64,000 nt of DNA, taken from NCBI GenBank assembly GCA_963771015.1, contig CAVYRN010000005.1, forward strand, positions 992,001 to 1,056,000. The letters run 5' to 3'. Source of the stretch: CAVSJJ01 sp963771015. Lineage in GTDB: Bacteria > Actinomycetota > Actinomycetes > Actinomycetales > Dermatophilaceae. The number at the start of each line of letters is the position of its first letter. The first letter of the stretch is position 1. Made by a program: the position numbers and the translations under genes. The notes under the pieces were generated by a model that had not been told where the DNA came from, did no database searches, and saw only the letters and a list, made by a program, of their open reading frames with translations. This document shows positions 46,595 to 55,429 of this stretch, in pieces.

Positions 46595-47684
46595 ATGAAG
46601 GCCAAGCGTTACCTCGTTGCGTCGGGTGCGGTGCTCGCACTCGCCCTCGCGGGCTGTGGCGGGAGCACCGGCAGCTCCGGCTCGTCCTCCACCGACACCG
46701 GCACGGCGGCAGGCGCCCCCCAGGACGACTCGAACTGCGGCAGCGCCGACGTGTTCTGTGTCGGCCTGGTCACCGACACGGGCAAGGTCGACGACAAGTC
46801 GTTCAACCAGTCCGCGCACGAGGGCGCCAAGGCGGCCGCTGCGGATCTCAATGGCTACTACAAGTACATCGAGACCCAGGACGCCAAGGACTACCTGTCC
46901 AACATGCAGCAGTTCACCAACAAGAAGTACGACGTCATCGTCACCGTCGGCTTCCTGATGACGGACGCGACCGCCCAGGCCGCCGCGGACAACCCCGACA
47001 CGAAGTTCATCGGCGTCGACCAGACGTACGACTCGACGAAGGTCACCGCACCGAACCTCACCGGGCTCATCTTCCCCGAGGACCAGGCCGGCTACGGCGC
47101 GGGCTACCTCGCGGGCCTGATGACCAAGACGAACAAGATCGGGCAGGTACTCGGCCTCGAGATCCCGCCGGTCCAGAAGTACGCGAAGGGCTTCGAGAAC
47201 GGCGCCATGGCCGCGAACCCGAGCGTCAAGGTCTCGACGGTCTACCACCCCGCCGGTGACAACGCCTTCAGCGACCCGGTATGGGGCGCCGGCCAGGCCA
47301 AGACGATGCTCGCCCAGGGCGACGACATCATCTTCGGCGCCGGCGGCAACACCGGCAACGGGGCGCTCCAGGAGGTCGCCAAGGCCAAGGGTGCCGGCAC
47401 GTCGCATCTTCTGCATCGGTGTCGACACCGACCAGTGGGACACCGTGCCCGCGGCCCAGCCGTGCCTCATCACCTCGGCGATGAAGCTCATCTCCCAGGG
47501 CGTCACCGACACCGTCAAGACGGCCAAGGACGGCAGCTTCGCGGGTCTGCAGACCGTGGGCAAGGCCGGCCTGGCCCCGTACCACGACTTCGACAGCAAG
47601 ATCCCGACCGACGTCAAGGACAAGGTCGCCGAGGTCGTCAAGCAGATGGAAGCGGGCACCCTGGACACCGGCGTCAAGCTCTGA
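46595..47684 (+). pseudogene. BmpA/PnrA-type nucleoside-binding lipoprotein, interrupted by a +1 frameshift
   Basis: Restored length is 362 residues. A signal with lipobox LALAGC anchors it outside the membrane. NQSAHEGAKAAAADLN, FVTVGF-like VIVTVGFLMTD, KFIGVDQTY, FPEDQAGYGAGYLAGLM and GLEIPPVQKYAKGFENGA are the typical blocks of Bmp nucleoside-binding proteins. At about 47402-47405 the frame shifts +1: KGAGTS ends one frame and IFCIGVDTDQWDTVPAAQPCLITSAM continues in the next. Removing one base restores a perfect family sequence with no other stop. The rest of the transporter follows after a strong terminator. It is either a sequence error or a recent lesion. Confidence 0.85.
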
Positions 47685-47711
47685 CGCCGCAGATCCACAC
47701 CGCCTGAACGA

Positions 47712-47752
47712 CGATGGGGCGGGCGCCCGGGAAACCGGCGCCCGCCCCATCG
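47712..47752 (+). terminator. Strong 16-bp perfect hairpin between the binding-protein gene and the rest of the importer
   Basis: CGATGGGGCGGGCGCC (47712-47727) and its perfect complement (47737-47752) flank a 9-nt loop. It lies 28 bp after the bmp stop. Such a partial terminator would give more binding protein than permease, as in many ABC operons. Confidence 0.85.
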
Positions 47753-47870
47753 CTGGTGCCGTCCGCCGCCGACAACCGCGCCAGGCCACCCCCTACGCTC
47801 ACATCGGCGGGGTTTCCTGCCAGAGTGTGGGCGGTAAGAACAGTTCTCACCCGAACGACGATGGAGTCCC

Positions 47871-49055
47871 ATGTCCGATCACGAGCCGGGCGCGACGGTG
47901 TCGCCGGAACCGACCGACATCCCACCCGAGAGCACAGCCCCGAACGACAGCTCGCCCGACGACGGAGGCCCGGACAGCCTGGCGTGGCTCTTCCGGCACC
48001 AGAGCGGCATCGTCATCTTCATCGCCCTCGTCGTGTCGATGCTCATCGGTGCCGTGCTCATCCGGTCTCCAGGGCGTCAGCCCGTGGTACGCGTACAAGA
48101 CCCTGCTGTCCGAGGCGCTCGTCGCCGACGGCGGGATGACCCGCACCCTGCAGAAGGCCGCCCCACTCATCCTCACCGGGCTCGCGGTCGTCCTCCCGCT
48201 TCGGGTGAGCCTGTTCAACATCGGTGGTCAGGGCCAGCTCATCTTCGGCGCGATCATGGGCGCCTGGGTCGGGTATGCCGCCGCGGGCGGGCTCGGCGTC
48301 GCCGGCGCCCTTCTCGGGATGGTCGCCGGCATCGCTGGCCGGCATGGCCATCGGCTTCATCGCCGGCCTCCTCAAGGCCTGGCGCGGGGTCCACGAGGTC
48401 ATCTCGACGATCATGCTCAACTACATCGTCGCCGGGGTGACCTGGTGGATGGTCCTCAACCCGCTGCAGGCCGAGTCGTCCAAGACGAGCGGCATCCCGC
48501 AGACCGAGCTCATCCCGCAGAGCGGGCGGGTCGGCTCGGTCGGCGGGGTCCCGATCGGCTTCGTCATCGCGGTGGTCTTCGCCCTGGCGTGCTGGTGGAT
48601 GCTGTCGCGAACCACGCTCGGCTTCCGGTTCAACGCCGTCGGCGCCAACAAGAACGCCGCCCGGTATGCGGGCATCGCCATCAGCCGGATCGTCGCTGCT
48701 GTCGATGGTCTTCGGCGGTGGCCTCGCGGGGCTGGCCGGCGCCCTCGAGGCGCAGGGGACCCTGCACCGGTTCGAGCCGGCCATCGGCGGCACCCTCGGC
48801 TTCGACGGCATCACCATCGCCCTGCTCGCCCGGGCGAACCCGCTCGCCACGATCCCGGCAGCCTTCCTCGTCGCGGCGCTCCGCGCCGGGGCTCCGGGCC
48901 TTCAGTTCGCCACGGGGATCGCCCCCGAGGTCGTCGACCTGCTCCTCGCGATCACCCTGCTCATGGTCTCGATCCCGGTGCTCGGCAAGTGGATCTTCCG
49001 CGGCCGAGCCGGAGAGCGTCACCGCGTCCGCGACGAGCTGGGGGGAGTGAGATGA
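47871..49055 (+). pseudogene. Nucleoside ABC importer permease 1, interrupted by three +1 frameshifts
   Basis: Restored length is 393 residues. The first frame gives an acidic cytoplasmic head and helix 1 (GIVIFIALVVSMLIGAVLI). Shifts at 48062-48063, 48334-48340 and 48695-48701 are all +1. After each, the next frame continues the family sequence: GVSPWYAYKTLLSEALV...LTGLAVVLPLRVSLFNIGGQGQ; MAIGFIAGLLKAWRGVHEVISTIMLNYI; and SMVFGGGLAGLAGALEAQG...FDGITIALLARANP. FNIGGQGQ and EVISTIMLNYI are hallmarks of the BPD_transp_2 permeases of nucleoside importers. No substitution damage or stop is otherwise seen. Confidence 0.82.
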
Positions 49056-50047
49056 GCACCTGGATCGCCCGGAACCGCGGCACCGTCATCGTCGGCGCCG
49101 TCGTGCTCGTCGCCGCATACGTCTTCTACTACGCCCGGCACGACATCGCGCCGAGCATGTACGTGTCGGCATGGGGCTATGCCATCCCGCTCGTCCTCGC
49201 CTCACTCGTTGGCGTCATCGGTGAGCGCAGCGGTGTCGTCAACATCGGCATCGAGGGCCAGATGCTCGTCGCGGCGTTCGCCGGCTTCTTCGCCGCGGCC
49301 TACTCCGGCTCGCTCGTCGTCGGGGTACTCGCCGGCATCGGCTCCGGCCTGCTGCTCGGCGGCTTCCTGGCCTGGACCTCGGTGAAGTGGCGGATGGACC
49401 AGATCATCGCGGGTGTCGTCCTCAACATCGTCGCCACCGGCATCACGTCGTTCTACTACAAGCCGGGCAAGATCCTGCCGGGTCGGATGCCGAAGTTCGA
49501 CATCCCCGGCCTGGCGTCGATCCCGCTCATCGGCGACGTCTTCTTCTCCGGCACGTCGGTGTTCGCGACGCTGGCGATCATCGCCGCGATCGTCGTCCAC
49601 TTCGGGCTGTTCAAGACCAGGTGGGGGCTGCGCACCCGGGCCGTCGGGGAGTACCCGTCGGCCGCCGACACCGCCGGCGTCAACGTCGAGCGGCTGCGCA
49701 TCATCAACGTCACCCTCGCCGGGATGCTCGCCGGCTGCGCCGGCACCTACCTGTCGATGGATGCGTCGAGCTCCTTCGAGCGCAACATGGTCGCCGGTCG
49801 AGGCTTCCTCGCTCTGGCCATCATGATCATGGGCGTCTGGCGGCCGCTGCGGGCCTTCGCCATGGCGGTGTTCTTCGGCTTCATCAACGCCGTGGCCGAC
49901 CAGTTCCAGGCCGGTGGCTCGAGCGTCCCTCCGCAGCTGACCGGCACCCTCCCGTTCGTCGTCACCCTCATCGTCCTCGCGGTCGCCGCGGGCCAGGTGC
50001 GAGCACCCGCCGCCGATGGCCAGCCCTACGTGAAGGGAGAGCAGTGA
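49052..50047 (+). CDS. Nucleoside ABC importer permease 2 (BPD_transp_2)
   Basis: 331 residues, one intact frame, overlapping permease 1 by 4 nt and the ATPase start by 1 nt. The family blocks are present: IPLVLASLVGVIGERSGVVNIGIEGQMLVAAFAGFFAA, WRMDQIIAGVVLNIVATGITSFYY, LRTRAVGEYPSAADTAGVNVERLRIINVTLAGMLAGCAGTYL and GRGFLALAIMIMGVWRPL. It forms the membrane channel with permease 1, taking nucleosides from the BmpA-like protein. It alone among the four transporter genes carries no frameshift. Confidence 0.93.
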   Translation: MSTWIARNRGTVIVGAVVLVAAYVFYYARHDIAPSMYVSAWGYAIPLVLASLVGVIGERSGVVNIGIEGQMLVAAFAGFFAAAYSGSLVVGVLAGIGSGLLLGGFLAWTSVKWRMDQIIAGVVLNIVATGITSFYYKPGKILPGRMPKFDIPGLASIPLIGDVFFSGTSVFATLAIIAAIVVHFGLFKTRWGLRTRAVGEYPSAADTAGVNVERLRIINVTLAGMLAGCAGTYLSMDASSSFERNMVAGRGFLALAIMIMGVWRPLRAFAMAVFFGFINAVADQFQAGGSSVPPQLTGTLPFVVTLIVLAVAAGQVRAPAADGQPYVKGEQ

Positions 50048-51563
50048 TGACCGCCGAGGTGCTGCTCGACATCAAGAACCTGTCCAAGTCGTTCGGCAAG
50101 GTCCGCGCCAACCGAGACATCTCGATCAACGTCAGAGCGCGGCGAGATCGTCGCGCTGCTCGGCGAGAACGGCGCCGGGAAGTCGACCCTGGTCAACCAG
50201 ATCTTCGGGCTGATCAACCCCGACTCCGGAACGGTGACGGTCAAGGGCGACGCGACGCCGATCAAGGACCCCAAGGACGCGATCCGCCGGGGCATCGGCA
50301 TGGTCCACCAGCACTTCCAGCTCGTGCCGGTCATGACGGTCGCCGAGAACATCATCCTCGGCCACGAGTCGACGACGGGCAGGGTTCCTCAACCTCGCCG
50401 AGGCCCGGCAGATGGTCCGCGAGCTCTCCGAGCGGCACGGCCTCAGCGTCGACCCGGACGTCGCGGTCGAGGACCTGGCCGTCGGCACCCAGCAGCGCGT
50501 CGAGATCCTCAAGGCGCTCTCCCGGCGGCGTCGACCTGCTCATCCTCGACGAGCCGACGGCGGTGCTGACCCCCCAGGAGACCGACGAGCTGCTCGGGGT
50601 CATGCGCGGCCTCGCCGAACCAGGGCACGTCGATCGTCTTCATCACCCACAAGCTGCGCGAGGTGCTCGCTGTCGCCGACCGGGTCTACGTCCTCCGCCA
50701 GGGGGCGGTCGTCGGCGAGGTCAACGCCAAGGAGACCGACGCCCGCCAGCTCGCGACGTTGATGGTCGGCCGCGAGGTCGTCCTGCGGATCGACAAGGAG
50801 CCGGCGACCCCCGGCGAGGTCGTCCTCGAGATCGAGGACCTCCACGTCAAGGACGACCGCCACCTGGAGTCGGTCAACGGGCTTCTCGCTCTCGGTGCGC
50901 GCCGGGGAGATCGTCGGCGTCGCCGGGGTCGAGGGCAACGGCCAGCGCGAGCTCGTCGAGGCCCTCGCCGGCATGCGCAAGGTCGTGGCCGGGAACATGC
51001 GGCTCGGCGAGCTCGACCTCACCCGGGCCAACCCCTACCAGACCCATCACGCGGGGGTCGGCCATATCCCCGAGGACCGCGAGAAGCACGGCCTGATCTC
51101 GTCGTTCTCGATCGCGGACAACCTCATCCTCAGCGAGTTCGACCAGGCGCCGTTCGCCTCCCACGGGGTCCGCCAGTTCGACGCGATCCGCGAGAACGCC
51201 GAGCGGGTGCGCGAAGAGTTCGACATCCGCACGCCCACGACGGCCCTGCCGGCCAGCTCGCTCTCGGGTGGCAACAAGCAGAAGGTCGTCGTCGCCCGCG
51301 AGATGTCGTTCCAGCCGCGGCTGCTCATGGCGGCCCAGCCGACGCGCGGCGTCGACGTCGGGTCGATCGAGTTCATCCACCGGCATATCGTCGACGCCCG
51401 CGACGCGGGTGCCGCGGTCCTGCTCGTCTCCGCCGAGCTCGACGAGATCCTGTCGCTCTCGGATCGGATCGCCGTCATCCACGCCGGCAAGGTCGTCGCC
51501 GAGATGGACCCCGAGCACGCCGACCGGACCGAGATCGGCCGGCTCATGGCCGGCGACGCATAG
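50047..51563 (+). pseudogene. Nucleoside ABC importer ATPase (two fused NBDs), interrupted by five +1 frameshifts
   Basis: Restored length is 503 residues, the usual size of a double-NBD importer ATPase. The first half has Walker A GENGAGKSTL, Q-loop HQHFQLVPVMTVAENIILG and Walker B LLILDEPTAVLTPQET. The second half has a degenerate Walker A (GVEGNGQRE), signature LSGGNKQKVVVAREM and QPTRGVDVGSIEFIH, as in sugar/nucleoside importers. Shifts at about 50137-50140, 50381, 50520-50526, 50620-50623 and 50879 are each +1. All five can be placed directly before a Gly codon (GGC or GGG). Removing one base at each gives a complete protein with no stop. It follows permease 2 with a 1-nt overlap. Confidence 0.85.
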
Positions 51564-51690
51564 CCCCGCGACGCCTGCCCGGTTCGAGGTATTCCAGTCC
51601 CGTCTGAGGGCACCGGATTACCTCGACCCCGCGACGCCTGCCCGGTTCGAGGTATTCCAGTCCCGTCTGAGGGCACCGGATTACCTCGAA
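51564..51690. repeat. GGTTCGAGGTATTCC hairpin family, copies C1 and C2 (63-bp tandem duplication)
   Basis: A 63-bp unit is repeated perfectly at 51564-51626 and 51627-51689. Each unit contains one hairpin (51581-51626 and 51644-51690) with arms TTCGAGGTATTCC and GGATTACCTCGA. Located between convergent genes. Confidence 0.85.
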
Positions 51691-51735
51691 TGCCGGGGAG
51701 AAGGGCCGAAGAGAAGGGCCCTGGCTCGTGGGCGG

Positions 51736-52758
51736 CTACGGCAGGGGGATGCCCACCTGCCGGCGGATCTCGTCGAACGTGTCGAGCATCGCGACCGAGT
51801 CGGCGAGCGGGCGGACCGGCGACCCGGTCTCGCCGGCGGCGACCCGACGGGCCACCTCGGCCGCCTGGTAGTGCAGCCCGCCGTGCATGATGTTCGGCTC
51901 GTCGTAGGTGAGCACCTCGCCGGCCCGGGTCGTCAGGGTCACGCCACCGGGCGTGTAGAAGGGGGCGTCGAGCGCGACCCAGCCGTCCGACCCCGCGATG
52001 GCGGCCGTCGTCGGGGTCTCACCCAGGATCGTGCTGTGCAGGGCGGCGATCTGGCCGGTCGCCGTGCGCAGGAGCACGCCGAGCTGCCCGTTGAGGCCGT
52101 TCGGGGCCGGGCTGCCGGTCGCGAGGACCTGGGTGGGCTGGCCCAGGGCCCAGGTCGCGAGGGTCAGCGGGTAGGTCAGGAGGTCCCACAGCGGCCCACC
52201 GGCCAGGTCGGCACGGAAGATCCGGTGGTCCTCGGCGAAGAACTGGCCGAAGTCCGCGACGACCGTGTCCACCCGTCCGACCGCCCCGTCGGCCAGCAGC
52301 TGACCGACGACGTCATAGCGCGGCAGGAAGAGCGTCCACAGCGCCTCCATGCAGAACACCCCGGCTCGCTCGGCCGCCGCGGCGATCGCGCGGCCCTCGG
52401 CGCCGGTCAGGGCGAGCGGCTTCTCCACGAGGACGTGCTTGCCGGCCTCGATGGCGAGCAGCGCGTTGGGCAGGTGGAGGTTGTGCGGCGTGGCGACGTA
52501 GACGACGTCGACCGCGGGGTCGGCGACGAGCTCCTCATAGGACCCGTATGCCGCCTCCGCGCCGACCTGTGCGGCGAACCGGCGAGCGGACTCGGCGGAC
52601 CGCGAGCCCACGGCATACATCCGCTGGGTCGTGTACGTATGGAGGGCCGCGGCGAACTTCTCGGCGATCCAGCCGGTGCCCAGCACCCCCCAACGCAGCG
52701 CCGGGGCGGTCATGGCATCGGGGGTACGGGGCGCGGGGAGAGTACTCACGCCCGCCAT
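51736..52758 (-). CDS. Gfo/Idh/MocA-family oxidoreductase
   Basis: About 340 residues from the ATG at 52758; GTG at 52749 is an alternative. LRWGVLGTGWIAEKFAAAL has the GxGxxA NAD(P) motif, VDVVYVATPHNLHLPNALLAIEAGKHVLVEKPLAL carries the EKP Lys, and FCMEALWTLFLPRYD is typical of the dihydrodiol/glucose-fructose oxidoreductase branch. PLWDLLTYPLTLATWALG matches the GG-D-x-x-x-Y active-site region (normally DIGCYP). It lies next to the inositol locus, but the MEALW form is different from IolG; it may act on another sugar. Confidence 0.87.
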   Translation of the reverse strand: MAGVSTLPAPRTPDAMTAPALRWGVLGTGWIAEKFAAALHTYTTQRMYAVGSRSAESARRFAAQVGAEAAYGSYEELVADPAVDVVYVATPHNLHLPNALLAIEAGKHVLVEKPLALTGAEGRAIAAAAERAGVFCMEALWTLFLPRYDVVGQLLADGAVGRVDTVVADFGQFFAEDHRIFRADLAGGPLWDLLTYPLTLATWALGQPTQVLATGSPAPNGLNGQLGVLLRTATGQIAALHSTILGETPTTAAIAGSDGWVALDAPFYTPGGVTLTTRAGEVLTYDEPNIMHGGLHYQAAEVARRVAAGETGSPVRPLADSVAMLDTFDEIRRQVGIPLP

Positions 52759-52845
52759 TCTCCCCCGGCGTGCGACTGAGTGGTCCGGCGGCACCACAAC
52801 CAGGAGGCGGTGCCGCCGGACGGCCGGCAGGGGATGGGCCGAGAG

Positions 52846-54348
52846 TCAGGCGTTCTGCGGGAAGCCGAGGTTGAGGCCGCCGTGGCTCGGGTCGAGCCAG
52901 CGCGAGGTGACGACCTTGCCCCGGGTGAAGAAGTGGACCCCCTCGACGCCGTGCGCGTGGGTGTCGCCGAACAGGCTGTTCTTCCAGCCGCCGAAGGAGA
53001 AGTACGACACGGGGACCGGGATCGGCACGTTGACGCCGACCATGCCGACCTCGACCTCGTTCTGGAAGCGGCGGGCCGCCCCGCCGTCGTTGGTGAAGAT
53101 GGCCGTGCCGTTGCCGTAGGGGTTGGAGTTGATGAGCGCGAGGCCGGCCTCGTAGGACCTCACCCGGACCACGGACAGGACGGGACCGAAGATCTCGTCG
53201 GTGTAGATGCTCATCTCGGGCGTGACGTCGTCGAACAGGCACGGCGCCAGGAAGTAGCCCCCGTCCTCGCCGTCGATCTCGACGCCACGACCGTCCACGA
53301 CCAGAGTCGCGCCAGCCTGGGTCCCCGCGTCGAGGTAGGACGCGACCTTGTCGCGGTGCTGCTGGGTGACCAGCGGGCCCATGTCGCAGCCGCGGGTTCC
53401 GTCGCCGGTGACGAGCTTGCCCATCCGGTCGGTGATCTTCGCGACGAGCTCGTCGCCGATCGGGTCGACGGCCAGCAGCACCGAGATCGCCATGCATCGC
53501 TCGCCGGCAGAGCCGAAGCCGGCGTTGACGGCCGCATCGGCCGCGAGGTCGAGGTCGGCGTCGGGGAGGACGAGCATGTGGTTCTTCGCACCGCCGAGCG
53601 CCTGGACGCGCTTGCCGTTCGCGGTGCCCGTCTCATACACGTACTTCGCGATCGGCGTCGAGCCGACGAAGGACACGGACCTGACGTCGGGGTGGGTGAG
53701 CAGGGCGTCGACGGCCTCCTTGTCCCCATGGACGACGTTCATGATGCCGTCCGGCAGTCCGGCCTCGGTCCACAGCTTGGCGATGGCGACGGCCGCGCTC
53801 GGGTCCTTCTCGCTCGGCTTGAGGACGACGGCGTTGCCGGCGGCGATGGCGACGGGGATGAACCACAGCGGGACCATCGCGGGGAAGTTGAACGGCGAGA
53901 TGACCGCGACGACGCCGAGCGGCTGGCGGATCGAGTACACATCGACGCCGGTCGAGGCGTTCTCGGTATACCCGCCCTTGAGCAGGTGCGGGATGCCGCA
54001 GGCGAACTCCGCGACCTCCAGGCCACGGGTGACCTCGCCCAGGGCGTCGGAGAGGACCTTCCCGTGCTCGGCGGTGATGAGCGCCGCGATCTCGTCCTTG
54101 CGCTCGTCGAGCAGCTGGCGGAACTTGAAGAGGACCTGGGTCCGCTTGGCGAGCGAGACGTTGCCCCACTCGTTCTCCCACGCGTGCTTCGCGGCGGAGA
54201 CGACCTCGCCGACGAGGGCCGCGCTGGCGAAGTCGACGGCACCGCTCTGCTCACCGGTCGCCGGGTTGTAGACCGGTCCGGTGCGCTCGGCCGTCCCCTC
54301 CCACGGCGCGCCGGCAACGAGGTGAGTGATCCGGGTCGGGGTGCTCAT
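52846..54348 (-). CDS. iolA: Methylmalonate-semialdehyde/malonate-semialdehyde dehydrogenase (CoA-acylating)
   Basis: 500 residues of the aldehyde dehydrogenase fold. PFNFPAMVPLWFIPVAIAAGNAVVLKPSEKDPSA is the NAD/substrate channel block, and FGSAGERCMAISVLLAV has the catalytic Cys in the MMSDH form (GERCM). VPIPVPVSYFSFGGWKNSLFGDTHAHG near the end is specific for this group, which turns malonic semialdehyde into acetyl-CoA, the last step of inositol breakdown, and methylmalonic semialdehyde into propionyl-CoA in valine breakdown. Its place beside iolB and iolC supports the inositol role. A GntR-type site lies upstream at 54471-54486. Confidence 0.95.
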   Translation of the reverse strand: MSTPTRITHLVAGAPWEGTAERTGPVYNPATGEQSGAVDFASAALVGEVVSAAKHAWENEWGNVSLAKRTQVLFKFRQLLDERKDEIAALITAEHGKVLSDALGEVTRGLEVAEFACGIPHLLKGGYTENASTGVDVYSIRQPLGVVAVISPFNFPAMVPLWFIPVAIAAGNAVVLKPSEKDPSAAVAIAKLWTEAGLPDGIMNVVHGDKEAVDALLTHPDVRSVSFVGSTPIAKYVYETGTANGKRVQALGGAKNHMLVLPDADLDLAADAAVNAGFGSAGERCMAISVLLAVDPIGDELVAKITDRMGKLVTGDGTRGCDMGPLVTQQHRDKVASYLDAGTQAGATLVVDGRGVEIDGEDGGYFLAPCLFDDVTPEMSIYTDEIFGPVLSVVRVRSYEAGLALINSNPYGNGTAIFTNDGGAARRFQNEVEVGMVGVNVPIPVPVSYFSFGGWKNSLFGDTHAHGVEGVHFFTRGKVVTSRWLDPSHGGLNLGFPQNA

Positions 54349-54470
54349 GGAAGCTCCTTGCTGGTCAGCGAGCCCACTTGGGTTCTCGTATTATCGTATG
54401 TCTTTCTGGCGCGGCGCGGATACCCGCGCCCGCCCGGAGTCGACGTCCCATCCGGCCCCGCCAATTTGTC

Positions 54471-54486
54471 CTAACATACTAACGTA
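54471..54486. promoter_or_regulatory. GntR (IolR) site CTAACATACTAACGTA upstream of iolA
   Basis: Shares AACATNCTAA with 57388-57399 and 58310-58322. It lies in the 193-bp gene-free gap between iolB and iolA, so iolA seems to have its own regulated promoter. An AT-rich island in a GC-rich gap. Confidence 0.6.
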
Positions 54487-54541
54487 TGCCGTTCCCCGGC
54501 AAGGGGCCGTCGCCGGTTCGTGGCCGTCCGGTGCCGGCCCC

Positions 54542-55429
54542 TCAGGACGGGCCCGACCCGAAGGGGAGCCGGGCGTCGACCGGCTGGTCGGCCCACGTCC
54601 CACGCACCCAGGCGTGCGACGGATCGTCGCAGATGAGCCAGGCGCGCACCGGGCCGGGCCCGGCCATGACGTTGAGGTAGTACATGTCGTACCCGGCCGG
54701 GGCCATCGCCGGCCCGTGCCACCCGTGCGGCACGAGCACGACGTCGTCGGTCCGGACCTCCGCCAGCACGTCGATGGGTCGGTCGTCCGCGCCGTAGACC
54801 CGTTGGTACCCGAAGGGGGCGGCCACCGGCGGAGCGCCGGACTCGGCCCGCAGCTGGAAGTAGTAGATCTCCTCGAGCGCAGTCTCGATGCCGTCGCGCT
54901 CCTCGTCATGCTTGTGCGGCGGGTAGGACGACCAGTTGCCGGCCGGGGTGATGACCTCGCACGCGATGAGCGAGTCGGCCTCGAGGGTGCCCGGGGTGCC
55001 GAAGTTGTGCACCTGTCTTGAGCAGCTTCCGGCCCCGCGCAGCTCCACGGGTACCTCGGTCGCCTCAACCCTGCACGCGGGGAGGGACTCGCGCGCGAGA
55101 GCGTGGGGAAGGGCCACCCGTCCACCCTCGTTGCTCGTCACGGTGAGGGTCGACTCCCGGGGCACATAGACGAGATCGCTGGGTCCCGCGAACACGTCGG
55201 ACCTGCCGACCAGGTCGAACCGCTCTCCGGGGGTGTCGACGCTGACCCCGCCGCCGGACAGGGGCAGCACGATGTACTCGCGCTCCCCCGTCTCGATCGT
55301 GCGAGACTCGCCCGCTGACAGGGTGGCCACGAGCAGGCCGGTATGGGACCACCCACGCTCTCCCGGGGTGACCCGCAGGTCGTACTCGTCGTCGGCCGTC
55401 GACCGGGCCGGCAGGAACCACTCACTCAT
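54542..55429 (-). CDS. iolB: 5-deoxy-glucuronate isomerase
   Basis: 295 residues from the ATG at 55429, overlapping the aldolase gene stop. The two cupin halves show RVTPGERGWSHTGLLV, FVL-type EYIVLPLSGGGVSV, then FGTPGTLEADSLIACEVITPAGNWSSYPPHKHDEE with HKHDE, and EEIYYFQL, DDVVLVPHGWHGPAMAPAGYDMYYLNVMAGP. The PPHKHD, EEIYYF, PHGWH and YYLNVMAGP blocks are signature IolB sequences; the His and Glu residues bind the metal. It converts 5-deoxyglucuronate to 5-keto-2-deoxygluconate in inositol catabolism. Confidence 0.95.
   Translation of the reverse strand: MSEWFLPARSTADDEYDLRVTPGERGWSHTGLLVATLSAGESRTIETGEREYIVLPLSGGGVSVDTPGERFDLVGRSDVFAGPSDLVYVPRESTLTVTSNEGGRVALPHALARESLPACRVEATEVPVELRGAGSCSRQVHNFGTPGTLEADSLIACEVITPAGNWSSYPPHKHDEERDGIETALEEIYYFQLRAESGAPPVAAPFGYQRVYGADDRPIDVLAEVRTDDVVLVPHGWHGPAMAPAGYDMYYLNVMAGPGPVRAWLICDDPSHAWVRGTWADQPVDARLPFGSGPS

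Noticed and set aside
46595..51563. Programmed +1 frameshifting in the nucleoside importer
   Set aside because: No common slippery motif or stop codon at the sites, and no single rule covers all nine. Sequence artefact or recent insertion is simpler, so these are listed as interrupted genes.
54384..54412. Fourth GntR site upstream of iolA
   Set aside because: AT-rich but without the AACATNCT core; too weak to list.
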